From: Ophiura sarsii
Taxonomy: Eukaryota > Echinodermata > Ophiuroidea > Amphilepidida > Ophiuridae
Reading direction: 5' to 3'
Assembly: GCA_035610835.1 (NCBI GenBank)
Contig: CM069442.1
Coordinates: forward strand, 32,131,798 to 32,195,797
DNA length: 64,000 nucleotides
How positions within the stretch are numbered: the first letter of the stretch is position 1; the number at the start of each line of letters is the position of its first letter. Shown here in pieces: positions 23,721 to 34,780 of this stretch. A model generated the notes under the pieces. The model had not been told where the DNA came from. It saw only the letters and a list, made by a program, of their open reading frames with translations, and ran no database searches. The position numbers were made by a program, and so were the translations under genes.

Positions 23721-24605
23721 CAGGGTGGTCGGTCAAAACCGGAACTGTTATGTCAACTGTCGGTTGAGATTGGCACTGTCTGTAATATCGAATGCTCGTT
23801 TTCTCGCGCCAGTTTGGGGGACACCACTTCGCAACCCCCACAGCACTAAATAAGTGTCCCATTGGATTACACGTAAAATATGACTAAAATGGGACTCTTG
23901 TTTATACGCCCTGTATTTAGGAACTGTACATAATTCATTTCATTTTGAAGGTCTTTGCTAAAAAAGTATTGTGGTACAAAAATCACGCATATCAGTTATG
24001 AAAATATGGCCAAAACCTGCCGTAAAGTGCCATGTTTAACTAAACACAACATTTCTGCGACTTTGAACATCCCTCATACAGTGATTAAAAGACTGCACAC
24101 AGGCAAGAACTTGTTAAAGACTTATACATTTTCCAATAAAATCATAATATGTATTCCGTATGTGTAGCCTATATCAGACTTCTAAAAACGCACTTTTGTA
24201 ATCGTAACTCGACTAACTTTGTAAGTAAGGTCCAGCTAATTGATATGTGAAAAGTTTTAAAAGCAGTACAGTGATCACATGATATTGTATTTTCGTAAGT
24301 GTTCTTTTTCAAACTTGTATACTAGGTTCCGAGGGCATGATCTGTTCTCACCGATTTCCTTTGCTGAAGAAGTTTTGTGGTACAAACAAGTTTGGGGGAA
24401 ACTAGTGTGGGTAGTTTGTGTCTCATGAAGATCTATCTTGCCTGAAACATAAACCATCTATGAAATACCCAAGATAGTTTGCCCCAAAACCCAACTAATT
24501 GAATTCGCAGCGTCGCTCTAGCATCTTGAAATCAATATATCCATAAGACAAGATTTATCTTATAATCATAAATTTAAAGAAATGATCTTCTTTGTATCTC
24601 ACCAG
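23721..24605. other. No exon identified upstream of the first visible coding exon
   Basis: The start codon and signal peptide of the lectin/Calx-beta gene should lie upstream of 24606. Inspection for an ATG followed by a hydrophobic stretch and a phase-1 GT donor gave no convincing candidate here. The 70-codon frame at 23955-24167 is hydrophilic and has no recognisable splice context. Confidence 0.4.
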
Positions 24606-24773
24606 ATGATTGTAGAACTTTAGAAGGGTCGCGACGTTATGTGATACCCTGGGATCACCGACTTAGCCCACTCTTATTCACTATACACCTTCGTGGTTCA
24701 GCACAGCAGTTGTTTACCTTTCGGAAAATTCCCCCACTTAATACACCGCAAGAAGGAATTTACCGTTGGTTTT
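24606..24773 (+). CDS. Exon 1 (visible): unassigned N-terminal module, first part
   Basis: 168 bases, acceptor CCAG at 24602-24605, donor GTAAGT after 24773, phase 1 at both ends. It encodes residues such as DDCRTLEGSRRYVIPWDH and ends GIYRWF before the junction. One cysteine is visible. The exon joins exon 2 with codon TAT. I do not recognise the fold. The GIYRW ending recalls the late strand of an Ig-like domain, but the expected cysteine pair is not evident. Support for its reality comes from strong splice sites and frame continuity with the downstream exons. Confidence 0.6.
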
Positions 24774-25872
24774 GTAAGTATAAAGCTCGGTTTACGGTCT
24801 TAAGCATGTCAAGGGTCTCAATATAATATAGTACCACTATACGTGGTTTTGTGTTTGCAGTTCGGGGAGTAATTCTGTTATACCCTTCACAGGGGTATTC
24901 ATAGTGCGTGATTTTTAAGAACGACTCATACTACCGATAATGGTGTGTAGGGAATATCAAAATTATGCCCAGATTGGAAGCCGGTTGTACCGAAACAATA
25001 GAGTTATTGCTTTGGAGTCTGCTTTGGAACTGGTGTGCGTTCGGTTTGAGGGTGTGCTATTTAGCGCTGACGTCATGTTTTTTTAAACGGCAAACGCCTG
25101 TGATAACCAATAAATATCACAATAGAGGGCTGGCTTGAGAACAGGTCTGCGTTTTCGAGGGAACGGTCTCCGTCACAGCAATATTATGGAAAAAACCAAA
25201 TTTTGCCGATGTTCAACCATAACATAAGTCTCTTATCCAATCAGATAATATTAAAAAATCATCACTATTTACTACTTTAATTAAGGCTTAACGTACAAAT
25301 ATTCTCACTTCCTACAAACTCTATAAAATGGTGTAAACTAGCTTAGAAAATGATGGTCTACATCATCCGACTAGCTGCCGCAAGGACTTCTGGTACCTAG
25401 GCTGCCCTAAACTTGTTAGATGTTAAATTCTACGCAAATATTTAAGGTTGAAATTACAATTACATACCATTGTAATTGAAATTGATTTTTGTATTTTGTA
25501 TTTTGTGATGGGAATTTTGGAAGACTAGAAGATTTCCTTTCAGGGTGTTTGAATTAATCAAAGGTCGAATTTAAACTTTATGAAATGTAAATATTTTAAT
25601 TGAAAAAACATGTGTCAGGAGTTCCCTCCCAGAGCCTTCATACGGCAGAAAACCTACAGCTTAGCCCCTGGACCGCCCTTTAGCAGGCCCCAGGATCTAG
25701 GTCGATTTTGCGCCCCGGTTATAACAAGCCTCCTATAATACTACGGTCATGCTGATTATTGGATTGTCTTTTAATGGCACCAATATCTTAGTCAATGTAC
25801 TCTGGTTTACCCATATACCCGTCTCTAAAGAAATTTAAGGTCTTATATTAACCCTGTTATCATTTTGAACAG

Positions 25873-26040
25873 ATTTGACTACTGCACCTGGTATAGGGTC
25901 ACCGGGATTTGTTTCCTGGAGGGACGAAAGCAATGATCCCAACTCTCTTATTACGATAGATCCACATCCAAGAATTAATAACGACCTCGAGGACCATACA
26001 TTCTCATTGTCGATTTCAGAACAAGGATTCGTTAGTCTTA
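25873..26040 (+). CDS. Exon 2: unassigned N-terminal module, second part
   Basis: 168 bases, the same length as exon 1, with acceptor ACAG ending at 25872 and donor GTAAGT. It encodes LTTAPGIGSPGFVSWRDESN and ends FSLSISEQGFVSLS. No cysteine and no recognisable domain. Equal length and symmetric phase with exon 1 would suit exon duplication, but the residues do not align convincingly by eye. Confidence 0.65.
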
Positions 26041-26044
26041 GTAA

Positions 26045-26370
26045 GTATATTCATTTTATCGTTGCACACTTTCTCCTCCTCATCATCCTCATTATCATTC
26101 TACTCCTCCACCTCATCCTCATTCTTCTCCTCCTCCACCTCATCTTCCTTACTCTCGTCCCCGTCCCCGTTTTCGTCCTCATTCTTCTTATCCTCCACCT
26201 CATCCTCCTCATCCCGTCCCCGTCCCCGTGATCGTCCTCGTCCTCGTCCTCGTCCTCATACTCATACTCATACTCTCATACTCTCATACTTATACTCATA
26301 CTCATACTCATACTCATTATCATACTCATACTCATCATACTCATACTCATACTCATACTAATACTCACAT
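26045..26370. repeat. Intronic simple repeat (CTCATC/CTCATACTCATA)n
   Basis: The first half is CTCCTCATC-like and changes through CGTCCCCGTCC into a CATACTCATACT run. It begins directly after the exon 2 donor. The two overlapping serine/leucine-rich ORFs are repeat artefacts beyond the exon end. Confidence 0.9.
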
Positions 26371-26574
26371 TTGATACAATTCAACAGTACCGGCTGAACA
26401 ACTGTTACGCGGGGTCTAACTCGCTATTCATAAGGGTCGCTAGTCAAGGCTCATTATTCATAATCTGCCCTGACCCCTAACCCTAACCCTACATTATAAC
26501 TAGCGGTCCTTATGACTAGCGGGTTGACCCCGATACGCAGACAATAGCCTCTATGTCATGTTTAATAATTACAG

Positions 26575-26721
26575 GTGAGATGGGAGATGATGGCTCATTT
26601 ATTCAGCCGCCTATTTTTACATATCAGGATTCAACTATTGATTTATCAAGGCCGTGGTACTTTGAATGGGATCCTACTTATGATGAATACAACAGACCAT
26701 CACCCTGTAGACTTTGTAATG
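26575..26721 (+). CDS. Exon 3: linker before the lectin-like domain
   Basis: 147 bases, acceptor ACAG ending at 26574, donor GTATGT. It encodes EMGDDGSFIQPPIFTYQDST, then PWYFEWDPTYDEYNRPSPCR and LCN. Two cysteines lie near the end (CRLC). The aromatic, acidic character suggests an exposed module; no family was recognised. Confidence 0.7.
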
Positions 26722-27645
26722 GTATGTTGGAAAGCACTTCTACCTACTACCTCAATAAATACTTTATAGCATTCTAATTTTCGAAGTGAAACATGTTTTG
26801 GCGCTGGACATTATGACTCACTAAGATATATAATTTGACAGATGCTAAGTGCTTTGTTTAGTATTCATCAAGTATTATACGAAATGTATAATGTTTACAC
26901 GTCAATAAGAAAACCTCAATAACTCGATTATAGTATCGGCTTCTGTTAATCTCAAGAATATATTGCGATCAGTTTAGGGAGAAAAAGATCTGTAGACCCT
27001 ACTTGAGGCGGTTTAGGGTAGCTCGTCACACTTTTGATAGGATAGGAGGTAAGATGGCCACGTACAATTTTTTTTCGGGAATTTTGTTTTACTCTTTTGA
27101 AAAAGAGTGTGCCAATACATTGATAACATTTTCCGTAATATCTTAGAAGAGTTATAACAATTACTAGAACACTATTGGGCACAAAATAACGAATTGTTGT
27201 TCATAATTTCGCTACTTCTACGAAGTTGAAATAGTCGGGGTAATTAGCATACTTTTGGATACTGCCATGTCTTTTTAATGATTCTATTTTGTTATACTAA
27301 CGCATACTTTTCTGTGTTCGTATTTTGGTTATATTTGTTTCCCAAATGTGAAAATCTTAATACATTTCGAGCAAATCGATGTTAAGGATTAGTATAACAA
27401 TTCGTTCTTAAAGTGGATTTGAAATTACATTCACACGGATTCGGGATTCTGTTTTGTTTATGCGTGATCGGTGCACTGTGTTTTTGTTGAATACCAAACA
27501 GAATATTTACACGCAATATTTGTCAAGTCATCAGAGCGCGTAGTGGGAGATTTTCAAGTAGTTATAATGCCGTATGTGCTTCTGCGAAAGGTTCGTCATT
27601 TCTGTTTATAATATAAACGTTGGTGTGTGTGTGTGTTTTCTTCAG

Positions 27646-27774
27646 TGAAACCGTCTCTGCGTTCACGATTCAAGGAAGTTTCTCAAAGCATGTCGTTTGT
27701 TGAAACAGTGGCAACAAGAGCAGTTGATGGGCTTCATTTTAATATAAACTCCCAGTTAGACTGTCAACGGACAG
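27646..27774 (+). CDS. Exon 4: FTP/F5-8C-like domain, N-terminal third
   Basis: 129 bases, acceptor TTCAG ending at 27645, donor GTAATT. It encodes VSQSMSFVETVATRAVDGLH and ends QLDCQRT. The pattern of serine-rich strand, (A/S)xRAVDG and then a cysteine just before the next exon is the start of fucolectin/F-type-lectin domains. In fucose-binding members the position after the cysteine carries a ligand-contacting histidine (CTHT-like); here it reads CQRT. Confidence 0.85.
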
Positions 27775-27814
27775 GTAATTATTTCGCAGTTTCTAGAGTC
27801 GTAACGTACATATT

Positions 27815-28637
27815 GTCCAGGAGCCCAGAGGGTTTAATCAGCTGAGAAGGTACAAAGGATTTGATGATCTTATTAGTTTAGTTGGGCGCCAAGAGTCAAT
27901 ATTTTGTATTGCTGCCATGTCGCATCCTGTACCCGGATGGCCGCTATCGAAGGTAAAAGGTCATATAGATGTAAAAATGTAAAAATGCTCTGATTATACT
28001 GAATGCATATCAAACTCTTCCTGTGATCATAAGGAACAAAAGATTCAATAGTTGTATTTCTACCTCAAATTATTTGTATACAGGGGTCAAAATCTCAAAA
28101 TGCTACGAGTTTAATTAAAATAGTCTCAAATTGTTCAGATGGATACCACGAGCCATAAAAAGAAAAGTTTGCCATATCTACAAGTTAAGCATCTGTTAGT
28201 TTTATTAGGTCAAAGGTACCGCTAATGTGTGCTGATCTTTGACCTAATGAAACTAATAGATCCTTAACTCGCGGCATCCATCTGAACAATATAAGACCAT
28301 GTTCATTAAAATCGGAGCATTTTGAAAATGTGACCCCTGTACAAAGAATTCGAGGCAATATTTGACCCTTGACCTATTTTGCCCTACATCTTGGAAACTA
28401 AGCGTTGGGTAGAAATACAACCATTACATTATTTGTTCCTAGAGTTTGATATGCATCTCAGTATAATTTTTACATTTTGAACCCTTTATGACCTTTGACC
28501 TTCAATAGCGTGCGGCCACCCGTACAGGATTCGATAGGGCAGCAATATTTTTTGCTTCTTGGTACTCAACTAAACTAATCAGATCATCAAACCTTTTGTA
28601 CCTTCTCAGCTGATTAAACCTTCGTGGCTCCCGGACT
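27815..28637. mobile_element. Long palindromic element in the exon 4-5 intron
   Basis: The left half (27815-28222) and right half (28225-28637) are imperfect reverse complements over about 400 bases. They begin with GGTTTAATCAGCTGAGAAGG, and the centre lies around GTCAAAGGTACCGCTAATGTG. It starts about 40 bases after the exon 4 donor. A transcript through it would form a very long hairpin. Confidence 0.8.
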
Positions 28638-29790
28638 AATAGGTCAGATATTCAATGTTATCTTATCTTATTTAAATACGGTGAAGGCCACTCGCGATCA
28701 TGTAAGCTTAGTAATATAGTGTAATGTAATCTAGAACAATAAGGAAATACTTGTTTGAAGCAATATCTATGTAATGTCGTGTCTCTACATCGTTGCCTGG
28801 ATCAAGTATCCATTTTGGGGCCTACGTATCGAAAATGCTGCGGGTTAAAGGGATACGCCGGAGAGATACGCCGGAGAGATACGCTTTTTTATTATTTACT
28901 TCAGGATTCAAGATGAAGAACATTAATAATGGTCGATGTTGCTGTTCCCACTCACGAAATCACATAAGCACTAGCAGCCATTATGCTCAGCATATTGTGA
29001 CTGATTATAGAACTTTATAGTTTATAGCTAGGGAGCACACATGTTTTGAATACAAATTAAAATACACGTGACCTTTTACCCTAAATCAAGGTCAAAGGTC
29101 AATAAACCACCCAAGTTGTCAAGGATGTCCACTAAGGTTTTAATCCTACCAACTTCAGAGACCATTTTGGTATACACTGCCGCGCAAAATACCCCCCCCC
29201 CCCCCCCTGGAAGCTTGCAAGTTATCACTGTGTTGTCAACAATGTATCAAGTCATCAGACCCAATTACCATTTCATAGTGTTCATTGTACTTTTTATACC
29301 AATAAATTCATGTTTCCTTTTAAGATTCATGATTTAAAAGCATTACAATTAATGATTTTATCGAGCTACAATTAATGATTTTATCGAGCAAGTCAGAAAT
29401 TCCAATGTAAAATCGCCGTAGTAAATCACCTTATGAATATCAATTAGCTCATTATCGGTAGTGTAACGCTATGGGAATTTTCAAATGGGATCAACTGGTG
29501 TTGGAAAACCTTATAAATGATTCTGTCATGCGCAGTTTATAAGAATACCTTCAGAAGGAATCCTTCGAAGTGTAAGTTCATACATGTAATACAATTATAC
29601 CGTGTACAAACCACAGTTTGTATCAACATTGAGGGCTCAGCCTTCAAGACATCCTTGGTCCTTGTCGTGTTTCATGTTTTAAAAAGGCACAACAGAAAAT
29701 AAGGCTTCGGAGTGTTTCCCCTGAACATGAAAGTCAGTTAGAATACTAACAGCACTTTTCGACTATTTCACATGTTTAACTATTTTTCAG
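28638..29790. other. Intron sequence, no element fully defined
   Basis: Contains a C-run at about 29193-29206, a 25-base tandem pair (TACAATTAATGATTTTATCGAGC, 29344-29389) and an ACACGTGACCTTTTACCCTA phrase near 29065 that recurs inverted near 42012. No additional exon was recognised. Confidence 0.4.
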
Positions 29791-29883
29791 AATTCGACAT
29801 AAGCCCATGGTGGTTGAGAGTCAACTTAGGACAGGACTACATAGTCTGGGGGATACAGATCTTTACAACGCAAAGTGCATTTT
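29791..29883 (+). CDS. Exon 5: FTP/F5-8C-like domain, core strand
   Basis: 93 bases with a strong pyrimidine tract and TTTTTCAG acceptor, donor GTAAGT. It encodes EFDISPWWLRVNLGQDYIVW and GIQIFTTQSAF. The PWW.RV.LG..Y.V..I.I core is the hallmark of FTP domains. The NRxDCC..R stretch that should follow in sugar-binding members, which supplies two arginines and a vicinal cysteine pair, is absent. Confidence 0.9.
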
Positions 29884-30039
29884 GTAAGTAAAATGACGTA
29901 AACAACCCTGTCAATTGATATTTTTAAGTAAGCAATGGAACAATTTACGTCGTTACTCTCTGTTAACTTGTTCCTGGTGCTGTAACCCTTTTGTAACACT
30001 TACTTGCCACTTGTTAACTTAATTTGTTGTTTCTTACAG

Positions 30040-30267
30040 CCGGTCCAACTGATGATGTCCTGTTGGTCGGATCTTCCTCTCAAAACCTAATCCAGAACAG
30101 CATTATTTGTGGCATTTTAGATGTTGTAGCTCCACCTCATCCAGTAGGGGTATTTCCTTATGTTGTAATATGTCCGGAGAATACTGTCGGGCAATTGGTG
30201 GAGATAAGGAATGACAATGACCCGCAGACATATTCTATCTGTGAATTGGAGGTGTTTGCATTAGATG
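30040..30267 (+). CDS. Exon 6: FTP/F5-8C-like domain, C-terminal half
   Basis: 228 bases, acceptor TTCTTACAG, donor GTAAAT. It encodes DDVLLVGSSSQNLIQNSIIC, a PYVVICPEN strand and the closing TYSICELEVFALDG. The C...C spacing and final (L)C(E)VEV(F/Y) strand match the end of FTP/F5-8C folds. It joins the first Calx-beta exon with codon GTT. Confidence 0.9.
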
Positions 30268-30675
30268 GTAAATAGCCCTTGCAAATTTCGAGATTGGGAA
30301 AGCTTTACCAAATCTGGTAAGACCGTTCCAGATTTAAAACGGTTTTATAATCCCATTTTGCATTGCATGCGTATTTTAAAAAATACCAATTTAGCTATTG
30401 CTTTTTCACATCGTTTATGCGAAATAAGGAGTTTCCTTTACATGTTCTAATAAAATATCATATTACAATGATTAAGGAATGAATTTAAAAAAATGCAAAT
30501 ATTTATTTTGAACTTAAGCATTGCGCACAAATAATGTTCTGGCCAAAAAGCATAACTTTGCCAAGCAATCAAATTATTGAAGGTTGCCGAATTCGACATA
30601 CATGTGCTTATTTGAACCTTTGTAGATGTGGAAAGGTCTTACCGGTAAAATCTTTACATCTTCCCGCACTGGTAA

Positions 30676-31215
30676 ATGCACTTTATATACACACCTAACA
30701 CAAAAAGTTCCAGACCAGATACTTTTATGTTGGTTATACAAAATCAATAATTGGTAGGCAACCCAAAATCTGAGATGTTCATTGAAAGAGCAAATTTCTT
30801 CTCCGTAGTTTGATACCTCATCCATACAAAGCGAGTGAATATTTTGAGGTTATAAATGACCACAAATAACGGGAACAAAGTTGCACTAAAATTGGGATTC
30901 TATTGGGATATCATTGCTAAGTGTGTGATTACGCAGGAAAATGTGTGTGTAAAGACTCATTGCCTGTTTCTTTATCCAGATACCTGACTGGTTCAGATAG
31001 CGCAGAATGGACAATACAAATCAATGGTATCCCATAGAAACCCAATTGTTGTTGTCGTTAGGCGTGGTTATTGAAATCATCATAACTTTAAGAATATCCA
31101 TTCGATTTTTATGAATGAGGTATCGAACTTAGATTTTTGGTACCGATTATTGATTTTGAAATAACCAACATCAAAGCACTTGGTCAGGAACTTTTGTGTT
31201 TTAGAGCTAACGTGT
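30676..31215. mobile_element. Inverted-repeat element, family shared with 56642-58212
   Basis: Ends near ACACCTAACACAAAAAGTTC (left) and GGTCAGGAACTTTTGTGTT (right) are inverse to each other. The interior shares CAGTTTGATACCTCATTCA-like and GTGTGTGATTAC phrases with the larger copy at 56642-58212. It lies in the exon 6-7 intron and has no coding capacity. Confidence 0.65.
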
Positions 31216-31259
31216 GTCCGACGAAATTGGGGTGTACGTTCGTGTAAATTGTCATTCGT

Positions 31260-31600
31260 TCGTGCCATATTTGGTATACATTGTATTCGCTGGTGGGGTT
31301 TAGGAATTTATTTGAGCATGTTCAAAATGTTGAGAGGGTGACAACGTAGTGGTTTCACACTATAGCCGAACAGCTGACGAATGAGTAACGTATACCAACT
31401 TACGAGTAACGTACCTCTAACGTATGTCAGCGTATGTCAACGTAAGTCTAACGTACCACGAACGTACAGGGAACTTATGCAGAACGTATTAAGCACACGT
31501 TGAGTACGTCGAGAAATTTTAAACATGCTCAATAATTGTTCGCGGGCTCGACGTGTTCCAAATTTTCACAGCAAATACCGTTAAACGTCATCTATAAGCC
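31260..31600 (+). repeat. TACGTT-rich dispersed repeat, second copy
   Basis: Reverse complement of much of 22220-22760, including AACGTACCACGAACGTAC, GAACGTATTAAGCACACGTT and TTGAGCATGTTCAAAATGTT. Intronic. Confidence 0.6.
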
Positions 31601-31741
31601 CACATTGACTAATAGTTAATAAGCTGAAAATAGATAAAAAGGTATGAGCGCCCTCTTTTGATCTAGAGAAATTAGCACGAATGAGTTTAGTGTATTCGAT
31701 ATTCATTACTATAAAGTTGTATTACTATCTAAATAATTTCA

Positions 31742-31830
31742 TGGACAGACGAATTGCTCAATTGGTAAAGCGCCCGGTAAAGCGTCAACTTCAGTATCAC
31801 GAGGTTGGTGGATCAATTCTCAACTACACC
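31742..31830 (+). repeat. tRNA-like sequence in intron
   Basis: TTGCTCAATTGGTAAAGCG is a near-ideal tRNA A box. A weaker B-box-like GTGGATCAATTCTCAAC follows about 45 bases on. The TTGGTAAAGCGCCCGGTAAAGCG doublet indicates an internal duplication, so this is a decayed tRNA copy or SINE head. Confidence 0.4.
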
Positions 31831-31949
31831 CTTTGCAATTTCTTTTGAAATCCAAGTGATATAGAAATTAATGCAAACTTTAATGTAAAATTATTACTCA
31901 ATTATACTAGCTTTATTGTTATTTTTCAAAAAACAAGCGATATCAGCTC

Positions 31950-32615
31950 GAATGTATTGACACGCCTTTAGCATACTGGAATACTGTTATTCAGTCAAAT
32001 GTTCCTTGATACAAGTCAAGTCACAGTGATGCCTCGAATGTTAAATCTTAACATGATAGTAACTTTATCAGTTTTCCTTATATGCAACATTTAGAATAGT
32101 TAATCAGGTAGTCAGTGATAAGAAATATATTCGAGAGACTTGAAATATATCCATTTAGTCCTGTATAATGAAGATCTCTTAGTTCCTATGGAAAGCAAAT
32201 ATGACTTTTGCAGCGGTTCTCTAGGGTATGGTTAAAATTGATGGCTGTCCTGGGTCTGGTTCTGGCAAATTAGAGTGCATTTTCAGCCAAGAAATCAGTC
32301 ACTTGTATTGTTGAAAGTTTGTTCAAGAGATATTTGTAACTTAGAACGATTGTAATTGACACGATAGGTACATTTTGTCTCTTAGAATTGGCCAAATGAA
32401 TAGCACTTAAGAGACATTTAGCTGTTTTTTACCCGTTTCCGAAGCACTAAATGGAAGTTTGGTTTTTACTGCATATCCAGAAAAGTACAATGAGTATTCA
32501 GACCAATCTGTGATGTTGTAGCTGAGATTCAAAGCTTCAATTGTGGAATATTTCATACGACTGGCTAGTATACTAGTTATGAGGTAGGAGGTAGAACTTA
32601 TTGAATGACCCTCGT
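31950..32615 (+). mobile_element. Mariner-like non-autonomous element, 5'-truncated copy without the MITE
   Basis: Aligns by eye with 18400-19225: GTGATGCCTCGAATGTTAAA, CAGGTAGTCA(A/G)TGATA, and the same right terminus TTATGAGGTAGGAGGTAGAA to GAATGACCCTCGTA at 32615. The first third of the element is missing. At about 32447 it lacks the 137-base insertion present in the other copy. Confidence 0.75.
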
Positions 32616-32679
32616 ATATCACATATTAACCTAAAGTATATCTGATTCGCACTTGGTTAATTGTTTCTATTATTTACAG

Positions 32680-32802
32680 TTCCAGAAAATTTGAAGACAA
32701 CGTACAGTTTTATTCTCTCCAACTATAACGTGTTTGAAGGAGATAGTCCTATTGGCATACAAATTAAACGCAGCGGCAATTTAAACAAAGGCTCCGAAAT
32801 AG
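32680..32802 (+). CDS. Exon 7: Calx-beta 1, N-terminal half
   Basis: 123 bases, acceptor TTTACAG ending at 32679, donor GTAAGA. It encodes VPENLKTTYSFILSNYNVFE and then GDSPIGIQIKRSGNLNKGSE. The Y.F....Y.V.EGD..I.I.I.R.G pattern is the first strand pair of a Calx-beta domain. It joins exon 8 with codon GAT. Confidence 0.9.
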
Positions 32803-33587
32803 GTAAGATATTTGCCCTAAACACTTCCGGTGTAGAAGAAGATAGATAGTCCCTGGAGGTATAGTCCGGTACAGTAAAGTATAGGACAGTAAGGGCACTC
32901 ATCGCTTCACGCAACACTAGTTTCACGCTTCATTCCGTGTAAGTCTATGGACGCCGGACTATATCTCCATGGGGACTATAGCTCCAGGGGAACTATTCCT
33001 TCTTTCTCACCGGAAAATAAAAATAAACGATAATAATTAGAATTTCGTCATTGCATCGTTTCTGAATTATGTATGCAAAATAAGGTATTTACTTTATATA
33101 TACAGGTATCATGTTAAAGTAAACAAGGGGATTAGTAAGAGTTAATTGATTGAAAAAGGTTTAAACCTCGTCCTCCATAGCTATTTTGTAAGACAAACTC
33201 CGAAGGAGGGGTGGTGATTGTAACCCCTCTCTAAACTTTCTTTATTCTATATACATTCCATTCGGTTATTAGCTTTGTATATCCAAAATCAGCTCGAAAA
33301 CCTGAAATGGTCGATTTTAACTGCATACATGTACAGGCAATACTTTGTTTTGGGCTCTAAAAGATGGAAATATCGTACGACCTTTTGGGGGACAATATAA
33401 GTAAATAGTTCTCCTAACATATGCACTGACAGTTTCATATCCATATCAATTAGATTTTCTTGACAGGATCTTAAAGACATACCCTGAGAAAAGCTTGGAG
33501 TTTTACCAACCCCGCCTCCCAAATGTTGACTTTTGACCCAAACCGCCGTGAAAGGTAGCATGGTCATAATTCAGTGGCGGCTCGTGT

Positions 33588-33960
33588 TTGTTTAGTGCCA
33601 GTGGTAATCGACGCGTAGCGCCGCCGCGTCGCTATGCGACGCCAGGTGGGTGTGAAGGTGGTGTGGCCCTTCTCCTAATCCATATGGATTCCCGTATCCA
33701 ACGTGCCTATTTGTTCTCTTCTCTACCCAAAATTAAGGTCCTTCCCAGTCACATAACGAGGCACAGAGGTCATGAACAGAGACGAGGGGTCGACAATCTC
33801 AGTCACATATACAATCTACTGATTACGCCTTCCAACAACAGGGGCGTCACGAAACTGACCACTTCCGGTCAGTTTCCCGGCAAAACATCATCAGCCGATC
33901 AGTAGCTTTGAGAAAGCTGGTCGTTGACCAGCGAACTGTCAGTTTTTCATCTACCTAATA
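33588..33960 (+). mobile_element. Possible Penelope-like element C-terminal remnant
   Basis: Translation around 33760-33900 gives VDNLSHIYNLLITPSN, which resembles the LSHxYDxLL tail that follows MNRDEG in C-terminal regions of GIY-YIG-bearing Penelope-like proteins. A related minus-strand remnant lies at 62521-62880. The match is short and intronic, and was judged by eye only. Confidence 0.3.
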
Positions 33961-34116
33961 ATTATTGGTCTTGCCAAAAAAAAACAATTATTTCATGATT
34001 ACTATTTACGGACCAACGATAGAGAACTACAATCTTACTTATTTTTCCAAATATAATCAGTTATCATAATATTTGCGTGACAGTGCTCGAGTTTACTACT
34101 TCCATTTCGTCTGTAG

Positions 34117-34341
34117 ATATACTGAGTGTGGCAGGCACGGCGGAAGCTCCTGGGGATTTCAATTCAGTATTGGAAACAATTGTATTTAACCCTGGACAAG
34201 ATACTAAACCAGGATATCTCACCATCCAAGATGACGAACTACTTGAATCTAATGAACAGCTTACGTTACAACTGAGTAACGCTGTAGGAGGAGACATCGT
34301 CGGTATTGATAAAGCATTCGTTACTATCATCGATAATGACG
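34117..34341 (+). CDS. Exon 8: Calx-beta 1, C-terminal half
   Basis: 225 bases, acceptor TCTGTAG ending at 34116, donor GTAAGT. It encodes SVAGTAEAPGDFNSV, VFNPGQDTKPGYLTIQDDEL, LESNEQLTLQLSNA and ends VTIIDNDG. The GTA...DF / F.PGQ / I.DD...E..E...L.L / I.DNDG ladder is diagnostic for Calx-beta. The acidic residues at the end are those that bind calcium in characterised members. Confidence 0.93.
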
Positions 34342-34725
34342 GTAAGTCCTTATGAACATTTTTGTTGGCGATTTCACACGTTGCTACAGCTCACTTTTTA
34401 TTTTCATGAACTTGTATAATTTTATGCAAATATATAAATGCCAGCGCAGGACATTGTTAAGAGTACAAGCCCATCCAAGGTGATCTCGATAACCGAGTAG
34501 TCTTTACGGAATAGACCATGGGATTCATTCCGTAAGGTTTCCGACTTCTGAGGTGTGTTACCTTATTTAAGTAAACAAACCCTTTGAGCAAAGTATGTTT
34601 TCATAAAACGTGTAAGTAAAGCAGTCAATACCCAGTCAGTCGTTAGCGCACACAAAAACGTTCACTGCATGGTCAAGTCTCATGGGCTAAAATAAGCACT
34701 GCGGTTTGGAAAACCCATGAACAAA

Positions 34726-34780
34726 AAAGATAATAGATAATAGATAATAGATAATAGATAATAGATAATAGATAATACAA
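34726..34780. repeat. (GATAATA)n microsatellite
   Basis: About eight copies of the heptamer ATAGATA in perfect tandem, in the exon 8-9 intron. Confidence 0.9.

Noticed and set aside
24606..26040. Ig-like domain in exons 1 and 2
   Set aside because: The GIYRW ending is suggestive, but the paired cysteines and the strand-C tryptophan in the right place are not seen.
26062..26361. Serine/tyrosine-rich ORF after exon 2
   Set aside because: It lies in an intronic CTCATA/CTCATC simple repeat downstream of a strong GTAAGT donor.
34064..34330. Minus-strand ORF of 88 codons
   Set aside because: It is the antisense shadow of Calx-beta exon 8.
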